DNA of 64,000 nt, from the NCBI GenBank assembly GCA_029204225.1, contig CM055106.1:17308149-17372148 (forward strand), in the 5' to 3' direction. Shown here piece after piece: positions 33,101 through 45,037 of the stretch (position 1 is the stretch's first letter; each line of letters begins with the position of its first letter). Source of the stretch: Diphasiastrum complanatum (Eukaryota > Streptophyta > Lycopodiopsida > Lycopodiales > Lycopodiaceae). Below the pieces are notes generated by a model. It saw nothing but the letters and a program-made list of their open reading frames with translations, did no database searches and had not been told where the DNA came from. The translations under genes were made by a program, and so were the position numbers.

Positions 33101-33443
33101 AAGATTTGATTGTAAGTAGATTTAACATCATCTTATCTTCATTCCAACTTTGTGAGGGAGTGCTAGAACTGAGATTATAAGTCCATTTGTTGGATTAGAA
33201 ATCTAATTTGAGTGAAAAACTACAAGAGAGAGACCTTAGTGAGTTTCTAGAGACAATCAAATCCATTTCTTGGCAAGATTTGTTTGAAAGTAGTTTTCAC
33301 TTCATCTTATCTTCATTCCAGCTTTGTGAAAGAGTGATAGAACTGTGATTATAAGTCCATTTGTTGGATTAGAAATCAAATTTGAGTGAAACACTGCAAG
33401 TGTGAGACCTTTGTGAGTTTCAAGTCAATCAAATATATTTCTT
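33101..33443 (+). repeat. Tandem duplication in the copia C leader
   Basis: Two units of about 174 bp, starting AAGATTTGATTG (33101) and AAGATTTGTTTG (33275), share TCATCTTATCTTCATTCCA and ATAAGTCCATTTGTTGGATT. The second copy runs into the gag start. Confidence 0.85.
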
Positions 33444-35617
33444 GTTTGAAAAAGTCACTAGTAAGATGGGATCTGCTGGAGCATACCTTCTAGAAGCTAG
33501 TGAGAGATTGAATTCTACAAATTATGCTATTTGGAAGGTTAGAATGGAGTCACTCTTGGTGCTCCAAGACCTTCATGAGTTCTTGATTGAAGATGAAGAT
33601 GAACCTCTAGGTGCACATGAGTTAGCTAGATACAAGAAGAGATCTAGGCTTGCACTTCATTGTGTGAAGATGAATGTGAGCAATGATTTGTTGAGAGAAG
33701 TATCAACATGTACTAGTGCTAAAGAGGCTTGGGAGTCTTTCAAATCAATCTATGAATCTAGTAACACTTCAAGAGTACTCATGCTTAGAAATCAAATTTT
33801 GCAAAGCATGAAGAGAAGTGAGGAGAGTGCACAAGATTATGTACTCAGAATCAAGTCTCTAAATAGGGAGTTGGCTTCCATTGGAGAGAAGATTCATGAT
33901 GGAGAGCTTGTACAAATTGTTCTTAATGGTTTAGGAGATGACTTTGCAAATTTGGTCCAAAGTTTTGCCATCCAAGACACTTTGCCAACTATAGAAAAAC
34001 TTCACAGTGTATTAGTGGCTAAAGAGTGTAGGATGCTCCATGCAAAATCTAGGATGAGTTCCTTGTCTTTGTAGGATGGTGATGAGAAAGCCAATTTCTC
34101 ATTCAAGGAAAAAAAGAAGACCAATGGAAAGAAGAAGCATCCAAAGGAGGCCAAAGAAGAGGATGATGCATCAAGCTCAAAGGACAAGTCAAAGCATAAA
34201 TGCTTCTTTTGTGGAAAGAAGGGGCATTATGCATCTGAATGCTACAAGAGGCTAAGAGCACAAGTGGAGGAGGACAAACAAGGAAACCTTGCAAAGGAGG
34301 AGGAGGAGGATAAAGTAGATGTATTCTTGATGACATCTACATCCTCACCAACAAGCAATAGCAATTCAAGAGACAATTGGTGGATCGACAGTGGGGCTAG
34401 CTCCCACATGTCTTGTGAAAAGGACTTTTTCTCAACCTTACACTCTTTCAATGATGCTAAAAAGTTTGTCTTTACTGCAAATGATGAAGAGTGTAGGATA
34501 AATGGTGTTGGCATCATCTCTTTGTATCTAGAATCCTCAAAATGCATGGATCTAGAAAATGTCCTTTATGTACCATCAATCACCAAGAATATGCTTAGTG
34601 TTGGTCTACTCTTAGAAAGTGGTTTGGATGTCCACTTTAAGCATGGTGTTTGGTTCATCTTGAAGAATGATGTTTGCATTGCAAAGGGATTTAAACATGG
34701 AAGATTGTTTAAGTTGGAAACTAGTGTTGCTTTTGAAAGAATGAGCTTGGCAAAGGAGGAGATCACTCAAGAGGAGATCTTGGCAAAGTGTGATCTTGCG
34801 TGCATTGAGGAGGAGCATCAAAAGGAGGAAGATCTTGAGGACCAGCCTCAAAGCATGAGAGTTCCAAGTGAGTCCTCCATGACAATGGCCAAGTCATCAA
34901 ACTGCATGCAAATTGTCTATTCAAGTGTGCATCTTGCAAGTGAGCATTGGAGAGTCTACTATCTTTGAGTACTTTTTGGAAAGTAGTAGTAGACATGAGG
35001 TGACTTGTTTCTTACCTTTAAGATTCATGGTGTTTATTACTTTGTATGACAAGACAATGAAATGGGATGCTTTGAAATCTACATTTGTTGTTGATAAAGC
35101 AATTTCATTGGATAACTATTTTTGTAATAGTTTGAATAGAGTCATAAAAGATGAAACATCATTTGCTTTGGAAATCTTTGTGTCCACATGCTTTGTGCAT
35201 GATCATTCCAATGTAAGGACCAAAGATTATCCTATTTCAATGATAGGAATAATGGTAGTGTTTTGCTCTTCAAGTAGAGATTGTAGAATCTACTTGTTTT
35301 CAACCAAAGAATTTGTCAATGGTGGAAATGTGATCTTTCAAGAGTGGAAGATTTGTAATCTTGAAGAAGCACCTTCGGGTCAACACCTTATTCAATTCAT
35401 TGATGTTTTGGAGTCAAGTCAAGTGGAGGATCAAGCTCAAGACTCGAGGACTCCAAGAAGAATCTTGAGTATCAAGATGGAGCCATCAAGGCTCAATCAT
35501 ATAGATCAAGCAAGGCAAGTTGTCTTTGGCAACATTATTTATGCACTTAATATTTTGATTGATGTATCTTCAAGTGCACAAAATGCCTTGGAATCCATGG
35601 CTTGGCATGATGTATAG
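33442..35617 (+). pseudogene. Copia C gag-protease frame with a degenerate downstream part
   Basis: Gag (33442-34074, 210 residues) starts near MGSAGAYLLEASERLNSTNY and is a complete UBN2-type domain ending at TAG 34072-34074. The same frame continues through a canonical zinc knuckle CFFCGKKGHYASEC (about 34203-34244) and protease WWIDSGASSHMS (about 34381) to 34968. The next stretch (34913-35617, another frame) is unlike integrase. Only its end aligns with the post-integrase linker of the sister elements (RIYLFSTKEFVNGGNVIFQE, then PRRILSIKMEPSRL). A short scrap near 35650-35740 recalls the start of RNase H. No DDE integrase, RT or YVDD box exists. Confidence 0.85.
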
Positions 35618-35813
35618 TTTTTGAAGCGTACACATTTATGGAACATCTTGTAAGAGATCCTTTAAGAGGTGGTGAAAGATCCTTCATGGACATCATTCTC
35701 TATTGGAGTCTCAAAAGTTCCTTGTTTGTAGCTGGATTTTTTAGACACTTCTAAAAGCATTCATTCATCTAGCAAGAGAGTTGTAGATTGATCAAGCTAA
35801 ATTTGAGGAGAAG

Positions 35814-36514
35814 TGTGAAGAATTGCCAAAATTTGGCAAATCTAGCTTGATCAAAAGCCATGTAGAATAGTGTAAATTGTGTACACAAGTGGATCTTACA
35901 CATGTGAGGCCATGATGCCACGTGAGAAACCCATCCTAATGTAGGTTAGGTCAAGTCAAGAGATTTGGTCATGTCTATTTGGTGCTCATCCCTACTTTAT
36001 AGAAGCTACACCTAAGTTTAAGGTGAAAATTTGACCAACTAGCTACCTACCAAGCATAACTCTAGGATCTAGGCTAGGGTTTCATTTTAGGACAAGAAGG
36101 GTGAGTTAACTTCCTTATTACATGCTGGAAATCCACCTAACTTCAAGAAGGAAGTCGAATTTGCTATGTATTCCAAGCTCCCATAGTGAGAAGATAAAAT
36201 TTTTTTGGAGCTCATTGGCAATCTCAAGCTAGTTCACTATGTACATTGAGTTTTTGTGATTCAAATGAAACCAAATCAATTTCTACTTGTTTCTCAGGTT
36301 GAAGGCCGCACTACAGCCTGTGGTACACACGTGTGGGCTCGGATTTTAATTTTTATCAATGCTTTTGATTGTTAATGCTTGTTGTTTGTCAAATTGCCAA
36401 TCTAGATCAACTTTTTTGTGTCTAGTTTTTTGATAGATTGTTAAGCAAGCATCCAATCACTCTTATGGATCTTTTGTAGATCCATTTATGGTCCTAAAGT
36501 ACAGTACTTTCACA
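35814..36514 (+). repeat. Copia C 3' LTR
   Basis: 701 bp with the same ends as the 5' LTR; followed by the AAGAG duplication. Confidence 0.93.
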
Positions 36515-37050
36515 AAGAGAAGAAAAAAAACTACTCCGACAAGCACCCCACTGATGCTTTCCTTCCCCTGGCAATTGAGATTTATGGCACCTTGCATCGA
36601 CGCTTTGAGGATTTTCTTCGCATGTGTTCTCATCAGGCAGCAAAACGTCAAGGTAGTCCTGGTTGTATTCTCGTGGCTTTTTTCAAACAATGTATTTCCA
36701 TTGCCCTACAACGTGCTCAGGCCCTATCAATTCTGCAACGAATGACGGTGGCTGGGTCTGCTACATTTCATCTCCCTTCATTAGCCGACTCACTACCTCT
36801 TTCCTTTTCTGATCTGCTGCAGTCAGTTGGCAAACTCCCACTGACATCATCATAATTTATGCACTTTTATTTTTAATGCCAGAATCTGGATTAATCTTAA
36901 CTTTACTACAAGCTTTGCTCTTGTTTGAGCTTACTTTTGTATAAACTTCCCCTTCAGGGTGTACATATCTTTTTCATCAATGTACCTACTACTTTTTTCT
37001 ATGAATAAATGCACCAGGGTGTTTTTCAAGCAAGTCAAAGAGCCTTAAAT
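36515..37050 (+). pseudogene. LINE-like copy 2, second part and 3' tail
   Basis: Continuation of the LINE frame after copia C. With one copy of the AAGAG duplication and the element left out, the reading frame on both sides is in register, so the LINE frame was still open here when copia C landed. It reads DAFLPLAIEIYGTLHRRFED and LQRAQALSILQRM and ends at TAA 36853-36855, matching 9115-9382 of copy 1. About 200 bp of 3' tail follow (TTTTTAATGCC to a region near AATAAATGCACC); no clear poly(A) end is seen. Confidence 0.6.
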
Positions 37051-37529
37051 TCTTGGAGAGGAGACTTTATGTCAAACACCTTGATTTTTGTTGTCTATTT
37101 TCATCATTTCTTAGATGGTGCAATATTTGACTAACCTTTTAAACAAAATCCAACTAAAACCTTAGAATCTCCAATATGCCAAACCTATGCCTCAATGTTT
37201 GAAAGGGTTATGAGGCCAATAATGGTAAAAAATCAAAAAATAGAAAAGGTTTGAATCTATATTATGCAATAAAAGAGCAGAGACCTATGGCTTTTGCACT
37301 TGTGTCTGGGCATAAGGGTCTTGGGCCATTGCCCCCTAGCCATGTTCACATAGTTTTGAAGACCGTTTGTGATAATTTTGAAAACCAACTTTTGGGGGAC
37401 ATTTGAGTTCTATTGTTGAACATGATTAAGTATGGTAATTGTTACTTATTTTGGAATGAAAATACTCTTGTGTTCAAGCACAATCATTATTGTGTTTTGG
37501 AGCTTTTGTTTTCAAGATTAATGAATGCA
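37051..37529. other. No recognisable gene
   Basis: AT-rich sequence. It may include the 3' side of the copia fragment that follows, but no LTR could be defined. Confidence 0.4.
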
Positions 37530-38345
37530 CTATTCTGTGTTCTCACGATGGAACATTCTAGCATGTTGAAGAATTTCTGATGCTTGATCTTGGGAAGCGC
37601 TTTGGTGAAGATGTATGGGGCAATTTCTGTTGTGGAGCAGTATTGAAGGATCACTTGCCCTGAGAAGACTTTCTCTCAAATGAAATGATATGGGATTGGA
37701 TTTGCCATAAAATCTGGGATTCAGTGACAGTGAAATACAGCTCAAGTTGTCACACAAAATGGTGGTAGCATTGAACTGAGTGTGATGTAGGTCGTGAAGC
37801 AATAACCTGATCCATACAGCTTCTTTTGAAGCTTGACATGTTGCGATGTACTCTGCCTCTATCAAAGAAAGAACAACTGATTTCTGCTGCCTTGAGTTCC
37901 ACGAAATCAGCCCCTTGCCAGATAGAAACAGTTTTCAGAGGTAGATTTTCCAGTAGAGACTATTCCTCCCCAATCTGAGTCAAAGTAGCCTCGCAGGACA
38001 AGTGGGTTGATAGCATTTCCATCATAACATACAATGTGATCTAAACTTCCTTGAATATATCTCATCATTCTCTTTAATACTTTCCAATGAGAGATCCTAG
38101 GATTAGACATGAATTGACTTAACATGCTTATAGTGTATGCTAAATCTGGTCTAGTACACAACATTGCATACATCAAAGATCCTATTAGTGAATGATAAGG
38201 GTACTTCGCTATGTCGAGTACTTCACTATTAAAATCAGCACAAGTAGGTTTAGTCAAGACTATACTTGGATCCATTGGAGTATCAATTGGTTTGCAATTA
38301 GACATATAAAATTTCTCGAAAATGCCTTTTAGATATGTTGTTGGC
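37530..38345 (-). pseudogene. Copia RT end and RNase H fragment (separate lineage)
   Basis: Minus-strand frames 38305-37907 and 37865-37530 give, in order, SNCKPIDTPMDPS, SLIGSLMYAMLCTRPDLAY, KRMMRYIQGSLD, DSDWGG, then after a frameshift in 37866-37906 EAEYIATCQASKEAVWI and LCDNLSCISLSLNP. This is the thumb region of a copia RT plus RNase H. Its wording differs from families A, B and C, so it is a different lineage. Usual HTKHIDI-type residues are altered (YGKSNPISFHLRE). No LTR is recognised. Confidence 0.85.
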
Positions 38346-39033
38346 TAAGATAGATCTTCTTTTGAAGTCTATTTCTAGTAATGTGAATTCCTAGCAAAGA
38401 ATGGATAGAATATCTAAGGGCACCGTCCTGGAAAAGGGTTAACCACTTGATTTTTGAACTTCTTAAGAACATCAAGAATTGAAGAGTAGATGAATATGCA
38501 AGATCTATGCCACTACTTCAGCCTATGTAGTTTACTTGAAGCTTGATCCTACTCTAGAAACAAGAAACAAGAGATCTAATCCACTCTACTCCACAATGCA
38601 TGATGAAAGAAAGCAAGAAATTAATCTAATTCCACAACCACACTCAAAGGGATGGAAGGGCATGATCATAATAGAATCACTCAAGAAAGCCATCATGAAC
38701 AAGGAGTTCCAAGAATGTCAAAACTCGTGGAAGATCTTATTTATTCAATACAAGAGTAAATGACATTACAAGTAGAGCTCCCTCACAACAGAGGGGGGCT
38801 CTTAATAAGCTAATGAGTTGACTAGGTGGAGCCTAAGTGGCAATTCCACACTTTAGCAAATTACAAGTGGAATTAGTTCTTCCATTAGAGGTCACCATCA
38901 AAAGGTGGCTCACTCTACTTTATTTAAGAGGGGTCTACAACATTTATTACAAATGCCTACACATACTAGCTCCTAGATGGTCATTCCATCACTCAACTGT
39001 TGTCCTAGCTAGTATTTCTCGGCTCTCATGTTT
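38346..39033. other. No recognisable gene
   Basis: Sequence between a copia fragment and Ty3 element C. It contains short frames without motifs. Confidence 0.45.
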
Positions 39034-39038
39034 GGCTT

Positions 39039-39858
<820 letters not shown>

Positions 39859-40016
39859 GGGTCCATGACCCAAAGTAGTGTCGGTCCCTCGGCACTAGGC
39901 TGGAACTATCTTGAAGGGCGATGTTGTCGGTTCTTTTATTGTTGGGACATGGCTGCTTCAGGAAAAACGTGGATAGAATTCGCTTATGTAAAACCTGAGG
40001 CTTTATTAGTGGATGA

Positions 40017-41863
40017 TCAACAAGAATTGGGACTTGCCAGATTTTCAATAATACCCATAAGGGTCTGGTGGCCATTCGGATAACCTTGTTCATTAACAAT
40101 TGGGTAGTTGAGGCATTCCATCAGAGTATCCCAAGATAAAATTGGATCCTCATAGATTGGTGCAACTTGTCCCAACATCATGGACTCTCCCAAATCATAA
40201 TGTGGATACGATGTGCTTGCTTGATGCTCTTGTCTGTCCAGGTATTCGAAGTATGCATCAACTTGACGACTTTTCTCAGCAGTGAATATCATAGATTCAG
40301 GACAAGACTTTGTCATTGTAGGTGCTGGTTCTTGCTGTACAATTGGCCATTTTGGACTTGGATTCTCTGAATTTGGCCTTTGAAGAATGGATATACCTCG
40401 AATTGGCGTTGATTTGCGGGTCTGTTGAATTGTGGAACAATTAGACTTTGGTTGAATCTTGCTCGTTGAGGGGCAATCATCAACTTTAGTCTCTTGGTCA
40501 TTGCACTTCCCCGTTGAAGGCTGCGTGATGGCACTATTCCTTTGATCTTGCATTGAATTGCCTTCAAATTGCTCTGTTGACGCTAGTCCCCTTTGTAATT
40601 CATCACTAAGAATTATTTGTAGTGATTGCGCCAAGAGACTTGGTAAAATCCATTGGACTTCGTCAGATGCCAATTTCTTGACTTCCTCAGTTGCCATTGG
40701 CGCGATGGATTCTACCATCTCTATCTTTTGTGATGGTTTTACTTGTTTGCCCGAAAGTATCTTTGCGTACTTTGGGACTTTTGCCAAATTGTCTTCTTCA
40801 TCACTCGCTTCATAACCCCGTGGCACTAAGATTTTTCTTTTATAGTGCGTTCGAGGTGGAAGGGTCACCACAGGTGCATGTTGGTCTACATAGGCCAAAT
40901 GCCTCCTGGCTATTTGTGGATTTCTCATCGGGCAATCTCGGCATGGATGATTAACTCTGCATTGTGAACACAAGGGATCAAATGTTGATGGATCCCCTCG
41001 ATGTGGACATTCAGCACGATGGTGTTTCCCTTCGCATCCATAGCATCTTACCGAGTGCAATACACCATTGCCTCTAAGTTGATAGGCATACACTGGTAAT
41101 AGATTCCCCTTAGGATCTTTCACAAAGTAGACTGGTAGGCTGTTATGGTCCTCCATTGATTTCAGTGACATGCAAGAGGATATAACCAAAACTTTTACCT
41201 TGCCACTGTTTGTTGAAGAAACTCGTGATTTAGATGGATCAATCTGACATCCATCGTTCTGGTGAGCTCCTTGTTGGCTTGATGCTGCTTCTGACCATTG
41301 AGCTGTTGGATCTTGCTGTCGACAAACCTGTTGCTCTGTATTTTGTCCTTTTAACAAGTGCGGATTCTTGATTGGACACCTGATACTTGGATGATCTCCA
41401 AAGTAGAAGGTACATTCGTCCTTTTCAAGAAACTTAATAGAGCGAGCATAAGCTTGTTGACAGCTTGAAGTGCAAAGTTCTGGGTCTTCCGCTGCACTTG
41501 ATCTACTTGACCTTGCTGCACTTTGTTGCCTTGCATGGGGTTCCATTCTTGTTGGATCATTGGTTGTTGTCGACCTTTGTTGCTCTGATTCCCCATCTGG
41601 ATAGGGAAATCCTTCTTCCCGAGTGAGATTTCCATCAAGGCAGCATCCTTACAAAGTTGTGCAAGCGAAGCATATGATGCTAACTCTTCCATACCAGATC
41701 TAATCCTTTTGGGCAGTCCGGCATAGTATCTTACCATGATGATCTGTTGGGGAATCGGGAGATCACAATCCTTCAGTAGATGATAAATCCGATAGGTGTA
41801 GTCTCGGATTGTTTCAACAAGGAACTTTTTTAATTTCAATAATCCTACAAGGGCGGTCTCCAT
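40017..41863 (-). pseudogene. Ty3-C gag in two overlapping frames
   Basis: The first frame (41863-41351, 170 residues) holds the gag end of the capsid domain (LPKRIRSGMEELASYASLAQ). The second frame (41546-40017, 509 residues) contains three small knuckles: ECTFYFGDHPSIRC (second Cys replaced by Tyr), CYGCEGKHHRAEC and CSQCRVNHPCRDC, all with 13-residue CX2CX3HX4C spacing instead of the canonical 14. After that follows a long hydrophilic tail rich in S, Q, P and E. The frames overlap by 195 bases, both open, so either a frameshift mutation or a translational frameshift lies in 41351-41546. The N-terminal half of gag upstream of 41863 is missing or decayed. No protease or pol. Confidence 0.75.
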
Positions 41864-42529
41864 AGTTCAACACTAGAATATCGCAAAGTAGCTGGTTGGT
41901 GAATTGCTTCAAGGTTTGCTCAACGACTCTGGTGTTCCAACCTCTTTTTTTTTTTGTGGGAGATGGAAAAGAAAAAAAAAAAAAAAGAGAATCGGTAAAC
42001 AGTGGATCAGTATGGATGAGAATAGAGACAGAAATGGATTTATCTAGCAGAGATGGAGATAGAAGATGGAATAGAGATAGGACAGAAGAATGATGGATGG
42101 ATAGCTATTGATGTGGAGGGAACTAATCGGCTTGATCTAAGGTTCATTCATTTGATTCAGTCTAGGGATGTTGGATCTTGATGGATAATGTGACTGTGAT
42201 CTAGATTTGACAAGATCTGATCAGTTTCAGTTGGCTAATACTGTGATTTTAGCCTTTTTTCTTGGTTTTTTGTGATTTTTTTTTTTGAGATTTCTTCAGA
42301 TCTGAGTGAATATAACCTTCAACCTTCCTACAGTAGTTGTATCTAGACCATTTCTAGACAATGTGAGTTCTGCAAGACTTCTTGATGGACAGATTTGTCA
42401 GGATCTTGAAAAAACTCACTTTTTTGGCACTTTGCGGCACTTTTTCTTAGATATTTCAAAATCTAACCATTGGATCTTCACAAGAATTTCACAATAGCTA
42501 GATCTTGGTTATATATATCTATAAAACTC
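41864..42529. other. Ty3-C leader without repeats
   Basis: Between the tandem array and gag; non-coding, with two A/T homopolymer-rich runs near 41946 and 41975. Confidence 0.5.
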
Positions 42530-43775
42530 TTTGCAAAGGCTACTTCCCAGCAGATCTTAAAAATCATGGAAAAAGTTCATTGTTTTGGGGTTCTTTTGTA
42601 AATTTTTTAGATTTTCCAAGAACAAACCCTTGCAGACTGGTATTTACTTGTATCTTAGTCAGATTCAACTGCTCACCAATTTTCAAGAGCTACTTGCCAA
42701 GGAAACTCAAAAATCATGAAAAAAGTGCATGTTTTTGGGGTTAATTTGCAAAAACCATGGATTTTCTAGGAACAAACCATCGTAGACTGGTATGCACTTT
42801 TACCTCAGTTAGATTCAGCTGCTTACCAAGTTGCAAGAGTTACTTCCCAAGAAAACTCAAAAAATCTTGAGAAAAGTGCATTTTTTTGGGGTGTTTTTGC
42901 AAAATTTTAGGATTTTCTGGGAGCAACCCTTGAAGACTAGTATGCACTTGTATCTCAGTCAGATTTAGTTGCTCACCAAGTGGCAAGAGTTACTTCCCAA
43001 GGAAACTCAAAAAACATTTTAAAAAGTGCATTTTTTTGGGGTTTTTTTGGCAAAATTTTAGGATTTTCTGGGAACAAACCCTCGCAGACTAGTATGCACT
43101 TGTATCTCAGTCAGATTCAGCTGCTCACCAGCTGCAAGACTTACTTCCCAAGAAAACTCAAAAAAATCTTGAAAAAAGTGCATTCTTTTGAGGTTTTTTT
43201 TGTAAAATTTTAGGATTTTCTAGGAACAAACCCTCGCAAACTGGTATGCACTTGTATCTCAGTCAGATTAAGCTGCTCACCAAGCTGCAAGAGTTACTTC
43301 CCTAGGAAACTCAAAAAATCTTGAAAAAATTGCATTTTTTTTTGGGGTTTTTTGGCCAAATTTTGAGATTTTCTGAAAACTAATCTTTGCAAGCTAGTAT
43401 GTGCTTGTATTTGAGTCAGATGCAGTTGCTTTCCAAGCTGTGAGAGTTACTTCCTAGGGAAACTCAAAAATTTGTTGTCTGAGAAGGTTCTAGGCCACTT
43501 TTTGCTCTTGGGAACCTTCACAGGGGCACTTTTTTTGGGATCTAACTCTTGCAGACTTCTCTGTGTCCTTGTCTCAGTGAGATGGAACTTCAAAGAGCTC
43601 TGCGAAGGTTACTTCCCAAGGAATTTCAAAAATTTGTTGTCTGAGAAGGTTCTAGAACACTTTTTGCTCTTGGAAACCTTCATAGGGGCACTTTTTTTGG
43701 GATCTAACTCTCGCAGACTTCTCTGTGTCCTTGTCTCAGTGAGATGGAACTTCAGAGAGCTCTGCGATGGTTCGT
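42530..43775. repeat. Tandem array, unit about 150 bp, eight copies
   Basis: The word TACTTCCC or a near variant recurs at 42541, 42691, 42841, 42991, 43142, 43295, 43448 and 43610, followed by a partial unit ending near 43771. Spacings are 150, 150, 150, 151, 153, 153, 162 and 161. Each unit has AAAACTCAAAAA, a GTGCATTTTTTTGGGG block, GATTTTCTGGGAACAAACCC and CTTGTATCTCAGTCAGATT. The units are diverged by many substitutions, and the two at the right end form a subtype. The array is in the leader of Ty3-C. Confidence 0.93.
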
Positions 43776-44265
43776 TTTGAGTTTTGAAATTTTTTTCTAT
43801 TTTTACAAGGGATTTTTGAATTTTTATTGGTTTTTCTCTGTTTTTTCAAAATCTATTGGGAAGTAACCTTCATAGGCTTCTATGCAGGTCTGGGACAATA
43901 CCTTGGAGCTGCTGCCAGTCATGCAAAGGTTAGTTCTTGCTGGTTTTTGAGAAATCAAAATCTGATGGGATTTTGGCTCTTTTTTTCCCTCCAAAAACAG
44001 TTTTTTTTTTTCTAATTTTTATGGATTTTATGGATTAACGAAGGAATTGGGTTCTTGGATCTGACCCTCCCACCCCACAATCTCTCCCTACAGTGCAAAC
44101 AAACAAAAAAATCACAAAAAGAACGGCAAAAACTAACACTACTCACACTATTCTGCCCACTATTCGATTTTTTTGATGAAAAATAATGATCAGAGAGAAG
44201 AAAGAGAGAGATAGAGGAAAAGAGAAAGAGAGTGAGAAAGCTATGCGGCGAAACGAGTGTGTGGC
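43776..44265. other. Ty3-C leader next to the primer site
   Basis: Non-coding, T-rich with a GA-rich patch near 44195-44240. Confidence 0.5.
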
Positions 44266-44285
44266 GCTTCCTGGCAACGACGCCA
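44266..44285 (-). other. Ty3-C primer binding site, tRNA-Asp type
   Basis: Minus-strand TGGCGTCGTTGCCAGGAAGC, matching TGGCGCCGTTGCCGGGGA with three changes in the first 18 bases, one base from the LTR. Confidence 0.85.
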
Positions 44286-44286
44286 C

Positions 44287-44468
44287 TATTGTGTCGTCGA
44301 TGTAGCATAGGGGTCCGTCGCTAGGAGTGGCAACCTCGCCTTCACCTGCATAGCAAGAAGAGAGAGGGAGAGGAGAGAGAGGAGAAAGAGAGTGGAGAGA
44401 GGGAGAGAGAGAACATTGAGAAAGGCTTTGGGGGCTCGAGCGCCTACCCAAAGCTATTCTATCCCAAC

Positions 44469-44541
<73 letters not shown>

Positions 44542-45032
44542 TGGAGAAACCAAGAGAGTTTCATCAGAATGAGAATCGAAGATGATACAATACAAAGAAA
44601 ATGGCTCCCTCTTATAGATTTTAGAGGTGAGCCTCCTTCACTCTCATTGGCCACTTCATTGGGGCAAGGATTCTAATCCAAGCCTTTAAAATAAACACAA
44701 CTAAAATCTATTGGTGTTAAGAAAGCGCAAGGGCACTCACATGATTCATGTAAGTTTTAAGTTGGGCCCTTTTAGCTTTTCTATTTGCAACTTGACTTAG
44801 GGCCTCTAATGTCATTTTAGAGTTTTAAGCCCCTAGTCTCTTATTCCTAGGAATTACAACTTGCTGCTTGTGCTCATTGGGTTGGGCTTACATGCGCAAA
44901 ATGCCAGTGCCCTCGCACTTATTACCCTACTTACAATGTACTGTGGCGGGGCCTATTAGGTAAGGCTTGGCCAATAGTATTTTAAGTGGTGGGACCCACT
45001 TGTTTATTACTGTGCAGGAAGTACCCACAATA
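44287..45032 (-). repeat. Ty3-C 5' LTR
   Basis: 746 bp. Plus-orientation ends TATTGTGTCG and CCCACAATA are each one base off the TG/CA ends of the left copy, so both terminal dinucleotides have mutated. It contains a 65-bp (GA)n at 44471-44535. Confidence 0.9.
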
Positions 45033-45037
45033 GGCTC

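Larger units (their letters stand above)
31962..36514 (+). mobile_element. Non-autonomous Ty1/copia element C, complete
   Basis: 4553 bp with two LTRs of exactly 701 bp (31962-32662 and 35814-36514), differing at roughly 20 positions by eye. It has a tRNA-iMet primer site, a polypurine tract (TTTGAGGAGAAG before 35814) and perfect AAGAG target duplications. Between the LTRs it keeps gag and protease, but the integrase core, RT and nearly all of RNase H are gone. It would have needed enzymes in trans. It sits inside LINE copy 2, so it is younger than that. Confidence 0.93.

Noticed and set aside
42306-43780. Several plus-strand frames of 60-100 residues with similar wording
   Set aside because: They are translations of successive units of the 150-bp array, in varying frames.
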